Below, in pieces: positions 1 to 6,934 of a stretch of 14,366 bases of DNA. The notes below the pieces were generated by a model. The model was not told the origin of the DNA and did not search any database. It saw only the letters and a list, made by a program, of their open reading frames with translations. This DNA comes from JAIOPA01 sp046076045 (GTDB lineage: Bacteria; Eisenbacteria; RBG-16-71-46): NCBI GenBank assembly GCA_046076045.1, contig JBJTRI010000135.1:1-14366 (forward strand), in the 5' to 3' direction. The translations under genes were made by a program, and so were the position numbers. How positions within the stretch are numbered: the first letter of the stretch is position 1; each line of letters begins with the position of its first letter.

Positions 1-151
1 GGTCGCGCACGTGCTTCTGGTAGACCCACGAGTACACCTGCTCGGCCCGGAACGCGGGCACGCCGAGGCCCTGCACGTGCCGCCGGAAGCGGTCGCGGCT
101 CATCCCGAAGAAGTTCGGGGTGCTGGGCTGGAGGGGCAGGCTGAGGCTCAT
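1..151 (-). CDS. rlmN: 23S rRNA (adenine-2503-C2)-methyltransferase RlmN, N-terminal part (truncated by window edge)
   Basis: RlmN is a radical-SAM enzyme that methylates C2 of A2503 in 23S rRNA (and A37 of some tRNAs). Only about 50 N-terminal residues are in the window, read on the minus strand from an ATG at 151-149. They show the family's N-terminal accessory helical domain: a short leader, then NFFGMSRDRFRRHV, then the typical GVPAFRAEQVYSWVYQKHVRD-like stretch, which matches the family pattern GxxxFRAxQxxxWxYxKxVxD. The radical-SAM CxxxCxxC site would lie beyond the left edge. An internal Met at residue 17 (103-101) is an alternative start, but the first Met gives a more usual leader. 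The gene is divergent from the ArsR gene, sharing a 100-bp intergenic region. The identification rests on a short segment; another protein with this N-terminal fold is unlikely but possible. Confidence 0.75.
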   Translation of the reverse strand, partial: MSLSLPLQPSTPNFFGMSRDRFRRHVQGLGVPAFRAEQVYSWVYQKHVRD

Positions 152-195
152 GAGCCGGGGAGTGTGCGGGAGCGGGCCCGCCGAGGCAACCGTAT

Positions 196-203
196 CGCAT
201 GCG
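196..203. promoter_or_regulatory. Short palindrome in the divergent rlmN/arsR intergenic region
   Basis: CGCATGCG is an 8-bp perfect palindrome about 50 bases before the ArsR start. It shares the GCATGC core with the larger palindrome over the start codon (245-256). It may be a second half of a regulator-binding region, but alone it is short enough to be chance. Confidence 0.2.
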
Positions 204-244
204 CGAACAGCGCTGGCGCGCGCCCCGCGTAGGTGGTATGCATA

Positions 245-256
245 TTCATGCATGAA
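245..256. promoter_or_regulatory. Candidate ArsR autoregulatory operator overlapping the start codon
   Basis: TTCATGCATGAA is a perfect 12-bp palindrome whose right half contains the ATG at 252-254. Just upstream, ATGCAT occurs at 238-243 and again at 248-253, so TGCAT-ATTC-ATGCA forms an overlapping inverted repeat (239-252). The patch is strikingly AT-rich for this DNA. ArsR/SmtB proteins bind AT-rich palindromes near their own promoters, so self-regulation is a reasonable inference. No good Shine-Dalgarno is spaced for the ATG (AGGTGG at 231-236 is 15 bases away), so a leaderless or poorly led mRNA is possible. Confidence 0.45.
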
Positions 257-1022
257 CGCACGCCACGCTCGCGCGCAGGACCTGCTGGCCGCGCTCGCAC
301 CGCCCAAGCGGTTCGAGCTGGTGGCGCTGCTCGCGCGCGGTCGCGACCTGAGCGTGAGCGGGCTGGCCGGCGAGGTGGGTCTGTCGCAGTCGTGCACCAC
401 GCGCCACCTGCAGGCACTCGAGCGCGCCGGTTTGGTGCGCGGGGTGCGCGACGGCAAGCGGGTGGTGTTCCACCTGCGCCCGAGTGACCCCACCGCCCGT
501 TCCGTGCTCGCTGCGCTGCTGCCCCAGGTCGCGACGACCGCACCGGCGGACGAACCGCGCTCCGCGGGCCGCGCGGCGCGGGTTCGGCTGTCGGCCACGG
601 GCCCGAGCGCATCCCGCACCCCGCGCACGGTCGCGGCGCCGGCGAGTGAAGCGGCGGCGAGCGGTGCGGTGGCGAGCTGTGCGGCGGGGAGCGGTGCGGC
701 GGCGAACGATGAGGTGGCGTTGAGGGCTGCAGCGGGCGATCCACCAACGAGCACTGCGCTGGACGCGGCGATTGCCCTCGACCCGCCCGCGGCGGCGAGC
801 ACGGTGGTGTCGTCACCCGCGTCGGTCGCGTCACCCGCGTCGGTCGCAGGCGTGGTGGCTGACGGCGCCGCTCCCGCGAGCAACGCTCGTCGCACACCAT
901 CCGCTCCGCCCGCCCGCGATCCCGCCCCCGTATCGCCTGACCTGCCGGAATCTGGTAATGAATCGTCCGCGCCGACTCGGCGCCCGTGGGTGCGGAACGA
1001 GATCGAGGACTTCCTGCTGTGA
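252..1022 (+). CDS. ArsR-family winged-helix transcriptional regulator with long low-complexity C-terminal tail
   Basis: The 256-residue product has a typical ArsR winged helix at residues 7-90: helix PPKRFELVALLARG, recognition region GLSQSCTTRHLQALERAGLV (about 43-62), and wing RDGKRVVFHLRP. The ArsR metal box (ELCVCDL) is absent; the equivalent place reads DLSVSGL, so classical thiol-metal sensing there is not supported. Family members are usually about 100 residues. Here some 160 extra residues of Ala/Ser/Pro/Arg follow, containing 5-residue (651-719) and 6-residue (812-847) repeats, and ending in a non-repetitive WVRNEIEDFLL. I chose ATG 252 because longer in-frame starts would read back across rlmN on the other strand and add no domain. 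The Ppx/GppA gene follows after 67 bases and is probably co-transcribed. The DNA-binding domain is secure; the reality of the whole tail as protein is less certain. Confidence 0.82.
   Translation: MNARHARAQDLLAALAPPKRFELVALLARGRDLSVSGLAGEVGLSQSCTTRHLQALERAGLVRGVRDGKRVVFHLRPSDPTARSVLAALLPQVATTAPADEPRSAGRAARVRLSATGPSASRTPRTVAAPASEAAASGAVASCAAGSGAAANDEVALRAAAGDPPTSTALDAAIALDPPAAASTVVSSPASVASPASVAGVVADGAAPASNARRTPSAPPARDPAPVSPDLPESGNESSAPTRRPWVRNEIEDFLL
651..719 (+). repeat. 15-bp in-frame tandem repeat (about 4.5 units) in the ArsR tail
   Basis: Units begin at 651, 666, 681 and 696 (GCGGCGGCGAGCGGT and variants), with a partial unit to 719. They encode AAASG, AVASC, AAGSG, AAAND and EVA. The period is a multiple of three, so unit gain or loss would preserve the reading frame. 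Confidence 0.85.
812..847 (+). repeat. 18-bp exact tandem duplication in the ArsR tail
   Basis: GTCACCCGCGTCGGTCGC occurs twice back to back (812-829 and 830-847) without a mismatch. It encodes a doubled SPASVA-type hexapeptide. Perfect identity suggests a recent event. Confidence 0.95.
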
Positions 1023-1089
1023 CGGCCACCTCGAAGACATTCAACTCGTTGTCAGACAAGTCGAAGGCCATGGAGAAGGCGACAAACAT

Positions 1090-2052
1090 ATGCGCGTAGG
1101 TGCAATCGATATCGGGTCCAACTCCGTCCGTCTGCTGGTGGCCGGGCTGCCCGCAGGGGAACCGTGGTCGCCCGACCTCGAGACGATCGCGCGGGCCGGA
1201 GAGGCCTGCAGGCTCGGGCGCGGGCTGCACGACACCGGGCGCGTGGACGAGGAACTGGTCGAGCGCGCCGGCGGCATCGTGTCGGACTTCGTGCGCCGCG
1301 CCCGCTCGCTCGGGGCGCGCCACGTGGTCGCCGCCGCCACCGCCGCGCTGCGACGCGCAAGCAACGGGGCCGCAGCCGCCGAGCGCATCACCGAGCTGGC
1401 GAGCGTCCCGGTTCGCATCCTGTCCGAGGCCGACGAGGCCCGCCTCGTGTACCGCTCGGTGGTGCTGGGACTCGGCCAGGCCGAGCGCGGCAGCCAGAGC
1501 GTGGTGTTCGACCTGGGTGGCGGCAGCACCGAGGTCGCGAGCGGCGTGGGTGAGCGGGTCGGGCGCTGGACCAGCCTGCCGTTCGGGGCGGTCACGCTCA
1601 CCGAGCTGCTCGGGGCCAGCGACCCCCCGAGCGAGGCCGAACTCACGCAGGCCCGCGACTGGATCCGCCGCGAACTTATGCAGGGCTGTGCATCATTCCC
1701 CAAGCGCGTGGCGGTGTTGGCGGGCGTGGGGGGCACGGTGACGGTGCTGGCCGCGCTCGACTCGGGCATGACGACCTACGACCCCTCGCAACTCGAGGGC
1801 TCGTTCATGCCGCGCGAACGCGTGCTCGCGCTGGTGGATCGGCTCGTCCGCTCCTCGCAGGCCGAGCGTCGCACCCTGCCCATCATGGGCGAGGGCCGCG
1901 CCGACATCGTGGGCACCGGGGCGCTGGTGGTCGAGGGTCTGCTCGAGCGCTTCCAGGCCCCGGGCCTCATCTGCTCCACGCAGGGCCTGCGCTACGGGCT
2001 GGCCCGGCTGGCGGCCGAGGAGTGGAGGGCCCTGCAACGCGACCCCGACTGA
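1090..2052 (+). CDS. ppx/gppA: Ppx/GppA-family phosphatase (exopolyphosphatase / pppGpp pyrophosphatase)
   Basis: Cytosolic phosphohydrolase of the ASKHA fold that removes phosphate from inorganic polyphosphate or pppGpp. The 320 residues cover the catalytic Ppx/GppA domain only; the C-terminal HD-like domain of long E. coli-type enzymes is missing, as in many single-domain members. Visible motifs: AIDIGSNSVRLLV at the N terminus (phosphate 1 loop), AAATAALRRASNG, SEADEARLVYRSV, the nucleotide/phosphate loop FDLGGGSTEV (about 140-149), LPFGAVTLTE, and AGVGGTVT. The start at ATG 1090 places the first beta strand at residue 3, as usual, and has GGAGAAGG at 1072-1079. A longer open frame upstream is not needed. 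It lies 67 bases after the ArsR gene on the same strand. Polyphosphate versus pppGpp preference cannot be read from sequence. Confidence 0.93.
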   Translation: MRVGAIDIGSNSVRLLVAGLPAGEPWSPDLETIARAGEACRLGRGLHDTGRVDEELVERAGGIVSDFVRRARSLGARHVVAAATAALRRASNGAAAAERITELASVPVRILSEADEARLVYRSVVLGLGQAERGSQSVVFDLGGGSTEVASGVGERVGRWTSLPFGAVTLTELLGASDPPSEAELTQARDWIRRELMQGCASFPKRVAVLAGVGGTVTVLAALDSGMTTYDPSQLEGSFMPRERVLALVDRLVRSSQAERRTLPIMGEGRADIVGTGALVVEGLLERFQAPGLICSTQGLRYGLARLAAEEWRALQRDPD

Positions 2053-2135
2053 CCGCGGCGACCACGGCCGATCGGGACCCCGGGCCCCGGCCCGCCATGA
2101 GCTCGCCCTCCGGCACTGGCCCTAAGGCCTCGGTT

Positions 2136-2330
2136 TCCGTCCCCGGCCTCATAGCCCCGTAGTCCGTCCCCGGCCTCATCGCCTCGTGGTCCGTCCCCGG
2201 CCTCATCGCCTCGTAGTCCATCCCCGGCCTCAGAAGCTCGCTCTCCGGCCTCGGTCACTCATGAATGACCTCGCCCTCCGTCCCCGGCCCCATCGCCTCG
2301 CCTTCTGCCTCCGGCCTCATAAGCTGGCTC
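2136..2330. repeat. 27-bp tandem repeat array, partly degenerate
   Basis: Four units run head to tail at 2136-2162, 2163-2189, 2190-2216 and 2217-2243, based on TCCGTCCCCGGCCTCATCGC plus CTCGTAG. Units 2 and 3 differ at a single base; units 1 and 4 are more diverged. A degenerate segment (2244-2276) follows, then two more 27-bp units at 2277-2303 and 2304-2330. On the minus strand the unit reads as nine residues (for example DYEAMRPGT), but no plausible protein frame continues it. Confidence 0.9.
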
Positions 2331-2400
2331 TCCGGCCCCCAGGCTCTCGCCCTTCGCCCGAGGGGCCCGCGGGCGGGCCGTTCCCGGCGTCGAATACCGG

Positions 2401-2430
2401 TTGATTCGTGTCGGCACGCGGACGGATACT
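2401..2430 (+). promoter_or_regulatory. Candidate sigma-70 promoter for the small secreted-protein gene
   Basis: TTGATT (2401-2406) and GATACT (2425-2430) are separated by 18 bases. Each box matches the housekeeping consensus at four of six positions, in a region otherwise poor in A and T. Transcription would begin near 2437, leaving a leader of about 115 bases before ATG 2553. Confidence 0.35.
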
Positions 2431-2552
2431 GCCGCGCAAGCGACGCATCGTCCGTCCCGCGTCCGTCCGCGCCCAGCCTTTCGCGCGGTCGCGCCGGGAC
2501 CCGTTCGATCCCGGTCCGCACCGGGACACGAGCCGGAGGGAATCGCATCGTC

Positions 2553-2852
2553 ATGGTGACTCCTCGCATCGCCCGCATCGGGACCGCCGCGCTGCTCGCG
2601 CTCGTGCTGACGCTCGCCGTCGGCGCCGAGGGCCACGCCGCGCCCCGTCCCGTCCTCAAGGGCACCCCGACGACGAAGACGTCGCATCCCCCGAAGCCCA
2701 GCGCGGCTCCGCTCATCGGCGAGCCCGACACCGGACACGGTTCACCGCTCCCGCCCAAGGCGGGGTGGTTCCCGACCGGATCGGACAACTCGGCGTTCGG
2801 CGACCGCTTCGTGTCCATCCTCGAACTGTGGTGGCGGCGCCTCACGCGCTGA
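2553..2852 (+). CDS. Small putative secreted protein of unknown function
   Basis: I do not recognise this 99-residue product. It begins with a clear signal peptide: basic MVTPRIAR, a hydrophobic core (GTAALLALVLTLAVGA), and a likely cleavage after GHAA near residue 31. The mature part is short, rich in Pro, Lys and Thr, with KAGWFPTGSDNSAFGDRF and an amphipathic, tryptophan-containing end (VSILELWWRRLTR). ATG 2553 has GGAGGG at 2535-2540; GTG 2556 is an alternative. A longer frame to 2265 exists, but its extra part is repeat-derived. The sigma-54 activator gene starts 85 bases downstream on the same strand, so co-transcription is possible. Peptide length, signal and ribosome site support a real gene; its role is unknown. 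Confidence 0.55.
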   Translation: MVTPRIARIGTAALLALVLTLAVGAEGHAAPRPVLKGTPTTKTSHPPKPSAAPLIGEPDTGHGSPLPPKAGWFPTGSDNSAFGDRFVSILELWWRRLTR

Positions 2853-2937
2853 GTCACCGGGTTCACGCGACACCGCAACGCTTCGAGGGTCCCGGCATCC
2901 CACCGGGTACCGTTCCACCGTCACCGAGGAAGTCACC

Positions 2938-5900
2938 GTGTCCACCGTCCCTCGCGATCCCCGAGCCGACCACGGCACCGAGAGTGCCGCGGGACGACTC
3001 ATGCGGGTCGGCGACCTCCATCTCGCGGCTGACGCGTACGGGAACGCGCTCGAGTCCTACCGCGCGGCGCTGGCCGAGACGCCGGCGAGCGAGGTCGTGG
3101 ACCGGGTGCACGTGCTGCTGCGCATCGGGCGCACCGAGATGCTGCGCGGACGACACCCGGCGGGTCTGGAAGCGGCCCGCGAGGCGCGCCGCCTGGTGCG
3201 CGGGCTCGGCGACCCCATCCTGAGCGCGCGCGTCGCGGCCGGGCTGGCCATCCTCAAGATCGAGCGCGGGGCCCCGCGGCGCGCGCTCGGCTACGCGCGC
3301 TACGCCTACCGCGTGCTGCGCGACACCTCCGAGCACGAGCTCGTCGCGCAGGTCTCGCTCGCCATGGGCTACGCGCTCGCGCGCGTCGGCCAGCCGCAGC
3401 GCGCGATCGACTGGCTGCAGAGCGCGGCCGCGACGTTCCGCCGCACCGGCAACGCCGACGGCCTCGTGGGTGCGCTCAACAACCTCGGTCTCGTGTACAA
3501 GAACCTGCGCGAGTGGCGCGAGGCCATCCGCTGCCTCGAGCAGGCGCTCGAGATCGACGAGCGCAAGGGACTGTTCGCGCGCATGCGCGGCCAGCACCAG
3601 AACCTCGGGCTCATCCGCTACCGGCTCGGGCAGTGGGCCATGGCCGAGGAGCACTTCCAGCACTCGCTGCGCATCTCGCGCGAGATCTCGCACGGCGCGG
3701 GCGAGGCGTCGGCCCTGCTCGCGCTCGGCATGTTGGCGCGCCGTCGCCGGCAGACCGAGCGCGCCGAGGAGTTGTATCGCGAAGCGCTCGAGCTCGCGCG
3801 CAGCGCCAGCGCGCGGCGCGAGGCCGAACTCGCGCGCGAGTTCCTGGCCGAGCTCGCGATCGACCGCGGCGACGGCGTGGGCGCGCTCGCGCTCATCGAG
3901 CCCGCGCTCGCCGAGGCGCTGCACTACGCACCGCAGGGCGACGTGGTGATGGAGCTCACCATCCGCCGCGGTATGGCGTACCGCCTGCTCGGCCGGCTCG
4001 ACGAGGCGCAGTCCGACCTCGCGCGCGGGCTCGCGTTGGCCGACGCCTCGGGCGACCGCATCGAGCACGCCATCGCGCTGCGCGAGTGCGCGCGACTCGA
4101 CGCGCAGCGCGGTCAGGCCGAGAGCATGGAGACGCGCCTGCGTTCGGCCGCGAGCACGTTCGAGCAGCTCGGCGAGGTGTACGAGCACGCGACCACGCTG
4201 GCCGATTGGGCCTCGTGCCTCACGCTGCTGCCCGCCGGTGTGCGCGCGCGCCTGCCGATCGAGCCCGTGGGCGACGCCGCGCGCCGCGCCGCGCACCTGT
4301 TCCGGCAGCTCGAGCTGACCTCGTCGGCCGCCGAGGCGCTGCTCGCGCTCGCGCGGCTCGAGAGCGAACGCGAGCGCTTCGACGAGGCGCTCGCGCTGCT
4401 CGAGCAGGCCGAGCAGTGGATCGGCGAGGCGCACGAGTCCGAGGCCGAGACCGGGTTCCGCGCGGTCGCGTTGCGGCGCGCCGTGGAGCAGCAGTACCTC
4501 GCGGTCTCGCTCTCGACCTGCAACGAGTTCCGCGCGCTCGAGGAGGCCAACCGGCTGTTCCGCGACACCGCCGACGTGGACGGGCTGCTCGCGCAGATCG
4601 TGCGACTGGCGGTCGAGCACGCCGGGGGCGACCGCGGGTTCGTGGCCTACAGCGGCACCTCGGGTCGCATCGAGGTGGTCGCCCAGCACGGTCTGGGTCG
4701 CGACCGTGCGCGCCGCGTGCTGCGCGTGCTCGAGACGCTGGCGGGGGATCGCATGGCCGAGGCCGGTCCGGTGTTCTCGAGCCGCGTCGCCGCCGACCCG
4801 CGCTTCTCCGCCGCACTCGCCGACGCGCTCGAGGGGGTGGGCTCGCTGGTCTGCGTGCCGCTCACGTTCCCGTCGCAGGCGTTCGGCGTGGTGTACGTGG
4901 ACCGGCTCAACGACAACCTGCTCGGGGCGTTCAAGCAGCGCGAGCTCAACCTGCTCGCCGTGCTCGCGAACAGCGCCGCGGTCGCCGTGGTCGAGGCGCA
5001 GCGCAGCCGCCTGCTCGCCGAGAACCGCCAGTTGCGCGACCAGCTACGACCGCTGCCAGGCGCCGACCGTATCGTGGGCCGCTCGCGCGAGGTCACCGAG
5101 ATCCTGAACCTGTTGCGCAAGGTCTCGGACTCGACCGCGACCATCCTGTTCATGGGCGAGACCGGCACCGGCAAGGGCCTGTTCGCGCAGACCGTGCACG
5201 AGTCCTCGGCGCGGCGCGAGGGGCCGTTCGTGCAGGTGAATTGCGCCGCGCTGCCCGAGCACCTGCTCGAGTCCGAGTTGTTCGGGCACGTGCAGGGCGC
5301 CTTCACGGGCGCGACGCGCGACAAGGCTGGGCTGTTCGAGGAGGCGGCCGGCGGCACGCTGTTCCTGGACGAGATCGAGAAGGTGCCCGAGGTCGTGCAG
5401 GCCAAGTTGCTGCACGTGCTCGACCGTGGCGAGATCCGTCCGGTCGGCGCCACGCGCACGCGCCAGGTGGACGCGCGCGTCATCTGCGCCACCGGGGCCG
5501 ACCTGCGTGCGCGCATCCGCGAGGGGCGCTTCCTCGAGGACCTGTACTACCGGCTCAACGACATCACGGTGCGCGTGCCCGCGCTGCGCGAGCGGCGCGA
5601 GGACGTCCCGGTTCTCGCGCAGCACTTCCTCGACCACTACTCGCGCCAGATGGCCAAGCCGGTGCGCGGGTTCGACGCCGAGGTGTTGCGGTTGTTCCTG
5701 GCGCACGAGTGGCGCGGCAACGTGCGCGAGCTCGAGAAGACGGTGAAGCGCATGCTGGTGCTCGCCGACGAGGGCGACCTGCTCGGCCCCGACCTGCTGC
5801 CCGCCGAGCTGCGCGAGGCCGCGGCGCGCGTCGCGCCGTCCGCGTCCGCGGCGGGCGCCGCGCCGCCCCACGCCTCGACCGCCGGGCCGCGCACGTTGCG

Positions 5901-6057
5901 CAGCCGTCTCGCCGAGGTCGAGCGGCAGTGCATCGCCGAGGCGCTGGCGCGCCATCGCGGCAACAAGGCGCGGGTCGCGCGCGAACTCGAGCTCAGCTAT
6001 CCGACGCTGCTCGGCCGCATCCGCCAGTACGGCCTCGAGGACAGCGGCTCGCACTGA
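2938..6057 (+). CDS. Sigma-54-dependent transcriptional activator with TPR and GAF sensor regions
   Basis: Cytosolic enhancer-binding protein of 1039 residues that uses ATP hydrolysis to open sigma-54 promoters. Residues about 15-530 form many helical TPR-type repeats (for example NNLGLVYKNLREWREAIRCLEQALEI-like units). Residues about 535-690 are a GAF domain ending in FGVVYVDRLN and a coiled segment. The AAA+ module runs from about 710 to 960: Walker A GETGTGKG (about 740), the sigma-54 contact loop GAFTGA (787-792), Walker B GTLFLDE with D811/E812, and the YYRLN arginine region (R872). A Fis-type helix-turn-helix sits at about 1009-1033. No receiver domain is present, so control by phosphorelay is unlikely; protein or small-molecule sensing is inferred. 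The start is GTG 2938, with GAGGA at 2926-2930. All key activator residues are intact, so it should be a functional activator. The target is unknown; see the promoter at 7503. Confidence 0.97.
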   Translation: MSTVPRDPRADHGTESAAGRLMRVGDLHLAADAYGNALESYRAALAETPASEVVDRVHVLLRIGRTEMLRGRHPAGLEAAREARRLVRGLGDPILSARVAAGLAILKIERGAPRRALGYARYAYRVLRDTSEHELVAQVSLAMGYALARVGQPQRAIDWLQSAAATFRRTGNADGLVGALNNLGLVYKNLREWREAIRCLEQALEIDERKGLFARMRGQHQNLGLIRYRLGQWAMAEEHFQHSLRISREISHGAGEASALLALGMLARRRRQTERAEELYREALELARSASARREAELAREFLAELAIDRGDGVGALALIEPALAEALHYAPQGDVVMELTIRRGMAYRLLGRLDEAQSDLARGLALADASGDRIEHAIALRECARLDAQRGQAESMETRLRSAASTFEQLGEVYEHATTLADWASCLTLLPAGVRARLPIEPVGDAARRAAHLFRQLELTSSAAEALLALARLESERERFDEALALLEQAEQWIGEAHESEAETGFRAVALRRAVEQQYLAVSLSTCNEFRALEEANRLFRDTADVDGLLAQIVRLAVEHAGGDRGFVAYSGTSGRIEVVAQHGLGRDRARRVLRVLETLAGDRMAEAGPVFSSRVAADPRFSAALADALEGVGSLVCVPLTFPSQAFGVVYVDRLNDNLLGAFKQRELNLLAVLANSAAVAVVEAQRSRLLAENRQLRDQLRPLPGADRIVGRSREVTEILNLLRKVSDSTATILFMGETGTGKGLFAQTVHESSARREGPFVQVNCAALPEHLLESELFGHVQGAFTGATRDKAGLFEEAAGGTLFLDEIEKVPEVVQAKLLHVLDRGEIRPVGATRTRQVDARVICATGADLRARIREGRFLEDLYYRLNDITVRVPALRERREDVPVLAQHFLDHYSRQMAKPVRGFDAEVLRLFLAHEWRGNVRELEKTVKRMLVLADEGDLLGPDLLPAELREAAARVAPSASAAGAAPPHASTAGPRTLRSRLAEVERQCIAEALARHRGNKARVARELELSYPTLLGRIRQYGLEDSGSH

Positions 6058-6065
6058 GTCGCACC

Positions 6066-6104
6066 CGCACTCGTCGGGCCGCTAGCGGCTCGTCGCGGAG
6101 TGCG
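6066..6104 (+). terminator. Nested hairpin just after the sigma-54 activator stop codon
   Basis: CGCACTC (6066-6072) can pair with GAGTGCG (6098-6104), enclosing a perfect 12-bp palindrome GCCGCTAGCGGC (6078-6089). It begins nine bases after the stop codon, a usual place for a 3' hairpin. No T run follows, so it may act only as an RNA-stabilising or Rho-assisted end. Confidence 0.35.
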
Positions 6105-6170
6105 TCCGGGGGAGAGGGTCGCGCCCTCCCGCTGGTCCCTCGGCCGCGCGATCGTCCTCGCGCCCGCCCT

Positions 6171-6345
6171 CGCCGCCCGCCGCATCACGCCGAGCTGGCT
6201 ACTCGCGCGCACCGCCCGCCGCATCACGCTGATCACACTGCTGTCGCTCACCGCCCGCTGCATCGCGCTGCACGGTGCTGCCGCTCGCCGCACGCCGCGC
6301 CGCACTGCACGGTGCTGCCGCTCACCGCCCGCTGCATCGCGCTGC
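6171..6345. repeat. 37-39-bp tandem repeat array
   Basis: Units start at 6171, 6210, 6249, 6286 and 6323 (lengths 39, 39, 37, 37 and a partial). The conserved core is CRCCGCCCGCYGCATCRCGCTG. A 26-base stretch at 6246-6271 recurs exactly at 6320-6345, 74 bases on (two periods), and CTGCACGGTGCTGCCGCTC at 6268-6286 recurs at 6305-6323, 37 bases on. It is not a CRISPR: there are no unique spacers. Confidence 0.85.
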
Positions 6346-6560
6346 CCAAGGTGCGCTCAGCCGCTGGTCGTCTGCGCGAGGCCGAGGCCGCTGAACGGGT
6401 GGCGGGGGCGGTGCACGACACGCGCGCCCAAGTGCAGGAAGGGTTGGCGCGGCGCCTCCCGCAAGACGTCACTGCCCACTCGCGTCGAGATCGTCGTCAG
6501 CGATGGATCGCGTCACGCCGCAGAGCTCGGTGCCACAGTTGGCCTGATCACTTCGTTCTC

Positions 6561-6596
6561 GATGGGACAGGTCGCACCGGTGCGACCTATCCCATC
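6561..6596. repeat. 36-bp inverted repeat with one mismatch and no loop
   Basis: The centre, GTCGCACCGGTGCGAC (6571-6586), is a perfect 16-bp palindrome. The symmetry extends to GATGGGACAG on the left and CTATCCCATC on the right, with a single mismatch (C6568 opposite A6589), which would be a G-U pair in minus-strand RNA. No T run follows on either strand. It could be a dimeric-protein operator, a resolution or recombination site, or a strong RNA hairpin. Confidence 0.85.
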
Positions 6597-6919
6597 CCAA
6601 TCGCGCCATCACGACGACTCCGCAGAACCACTTCGCATCCCCAAGCGCGTGTGACCTCTCGGCGAGTCGCGTGTGTCGTGAGCGTTCCCATTCAGGCGAG
6701 TGCCGCACGCGCGGATCAGTAAAGGCATTTCACACCACGCGCTATGAAGTCCCTTTACGACCAAGCGACGATTCCGCAGCGGTTTGCGCGTGAGTGGATT
6801 CGGACCATCAAGAACCTATCAGGTCGGCTTCATGCGGGGCGGGGGCACGGCCCTTGGCCTCCCTCGATCGTTCGATGTGCCACAACGACTTGCGCCGCTC
6901 GCACGATGCGTGTGGGAAC

Positions 6920-6934
6920 TGGCACGGGCCATGC
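6920..6934 (+). promoter_or_regulatory. Weak sigma-54-like element
   Basis: TGGCAC-GGGCC-ATGC has a perfect -24 half, correct spacing, and one mismatch in the -12 half (ATGC for TTGC). No gene starts soon after it, although the terminator-ended hairpin region lies downstream. A single match of this quality is expected by chance in DNA of this composition. Confidence 0.25.

Larger units (their letters stand above)
2053..2552. other. 500-bp intergenic region after the Ppx/GppA gene
   Basis: No convincing gene lies here. Open frames on both strands are compositional: they differ in every frame, consist of short repeats, and lack known domains or ribosome-binding sites. The stretch holds the 27-bp tandem array (2136-2330) and a likely promoter (2401-2430) for the following small gene. 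I see no clean terminator for the Ppx/GppA transcript. Confidence 0.7.

Noticed and set aside
213..230. Sigma-54-like element before the ArsR gene
   Set aside because: Only the GG and GC dinucleotides at the right spacing match; several consensus bases are wrong, which is common in GC-rich DNA.
148..1323. 391-residue open frame on the minus strand
   Set aside because: It lies opposite the ArsR and Ppx/GppA genes, is Arg/Pro/Ser-rich, and has no domain; a GC-composition shadow.
2498..2520. tRNA T-arm-like sequence around GTTCGATCC
   Set aside because: No acceptor, D or anticodon arms can be drawn around it; only a local inverted repeat.
2255..2878. Minus-strand frame reading nine-residue repeats through the 27-bp array
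   Set aside because: The repeats come from the DNA array; the frame lacks a ribosome site and runs antisense to the small secreted-protein gene.
2863..4689. 608-residue minus-strand open frame
   Set aside because: It is antisense to the TPR/GAF part of the sigma-54 activator, with repetitive Arg/Glu/Leu composition expected from third-position G/C on the opposite strand.
6171..6345. CRISPR array
   Set aside because: Units abut or overlap without unique spacers, units are degenerate, and there is no cas gene.
3513..6722. 1069-residue plus-strand open frame overlapping the sigma-54 activator
   Set aside because: Extremely Arg/Ala-rich and out of frame with the intact AAA+ motifs of the real gene.
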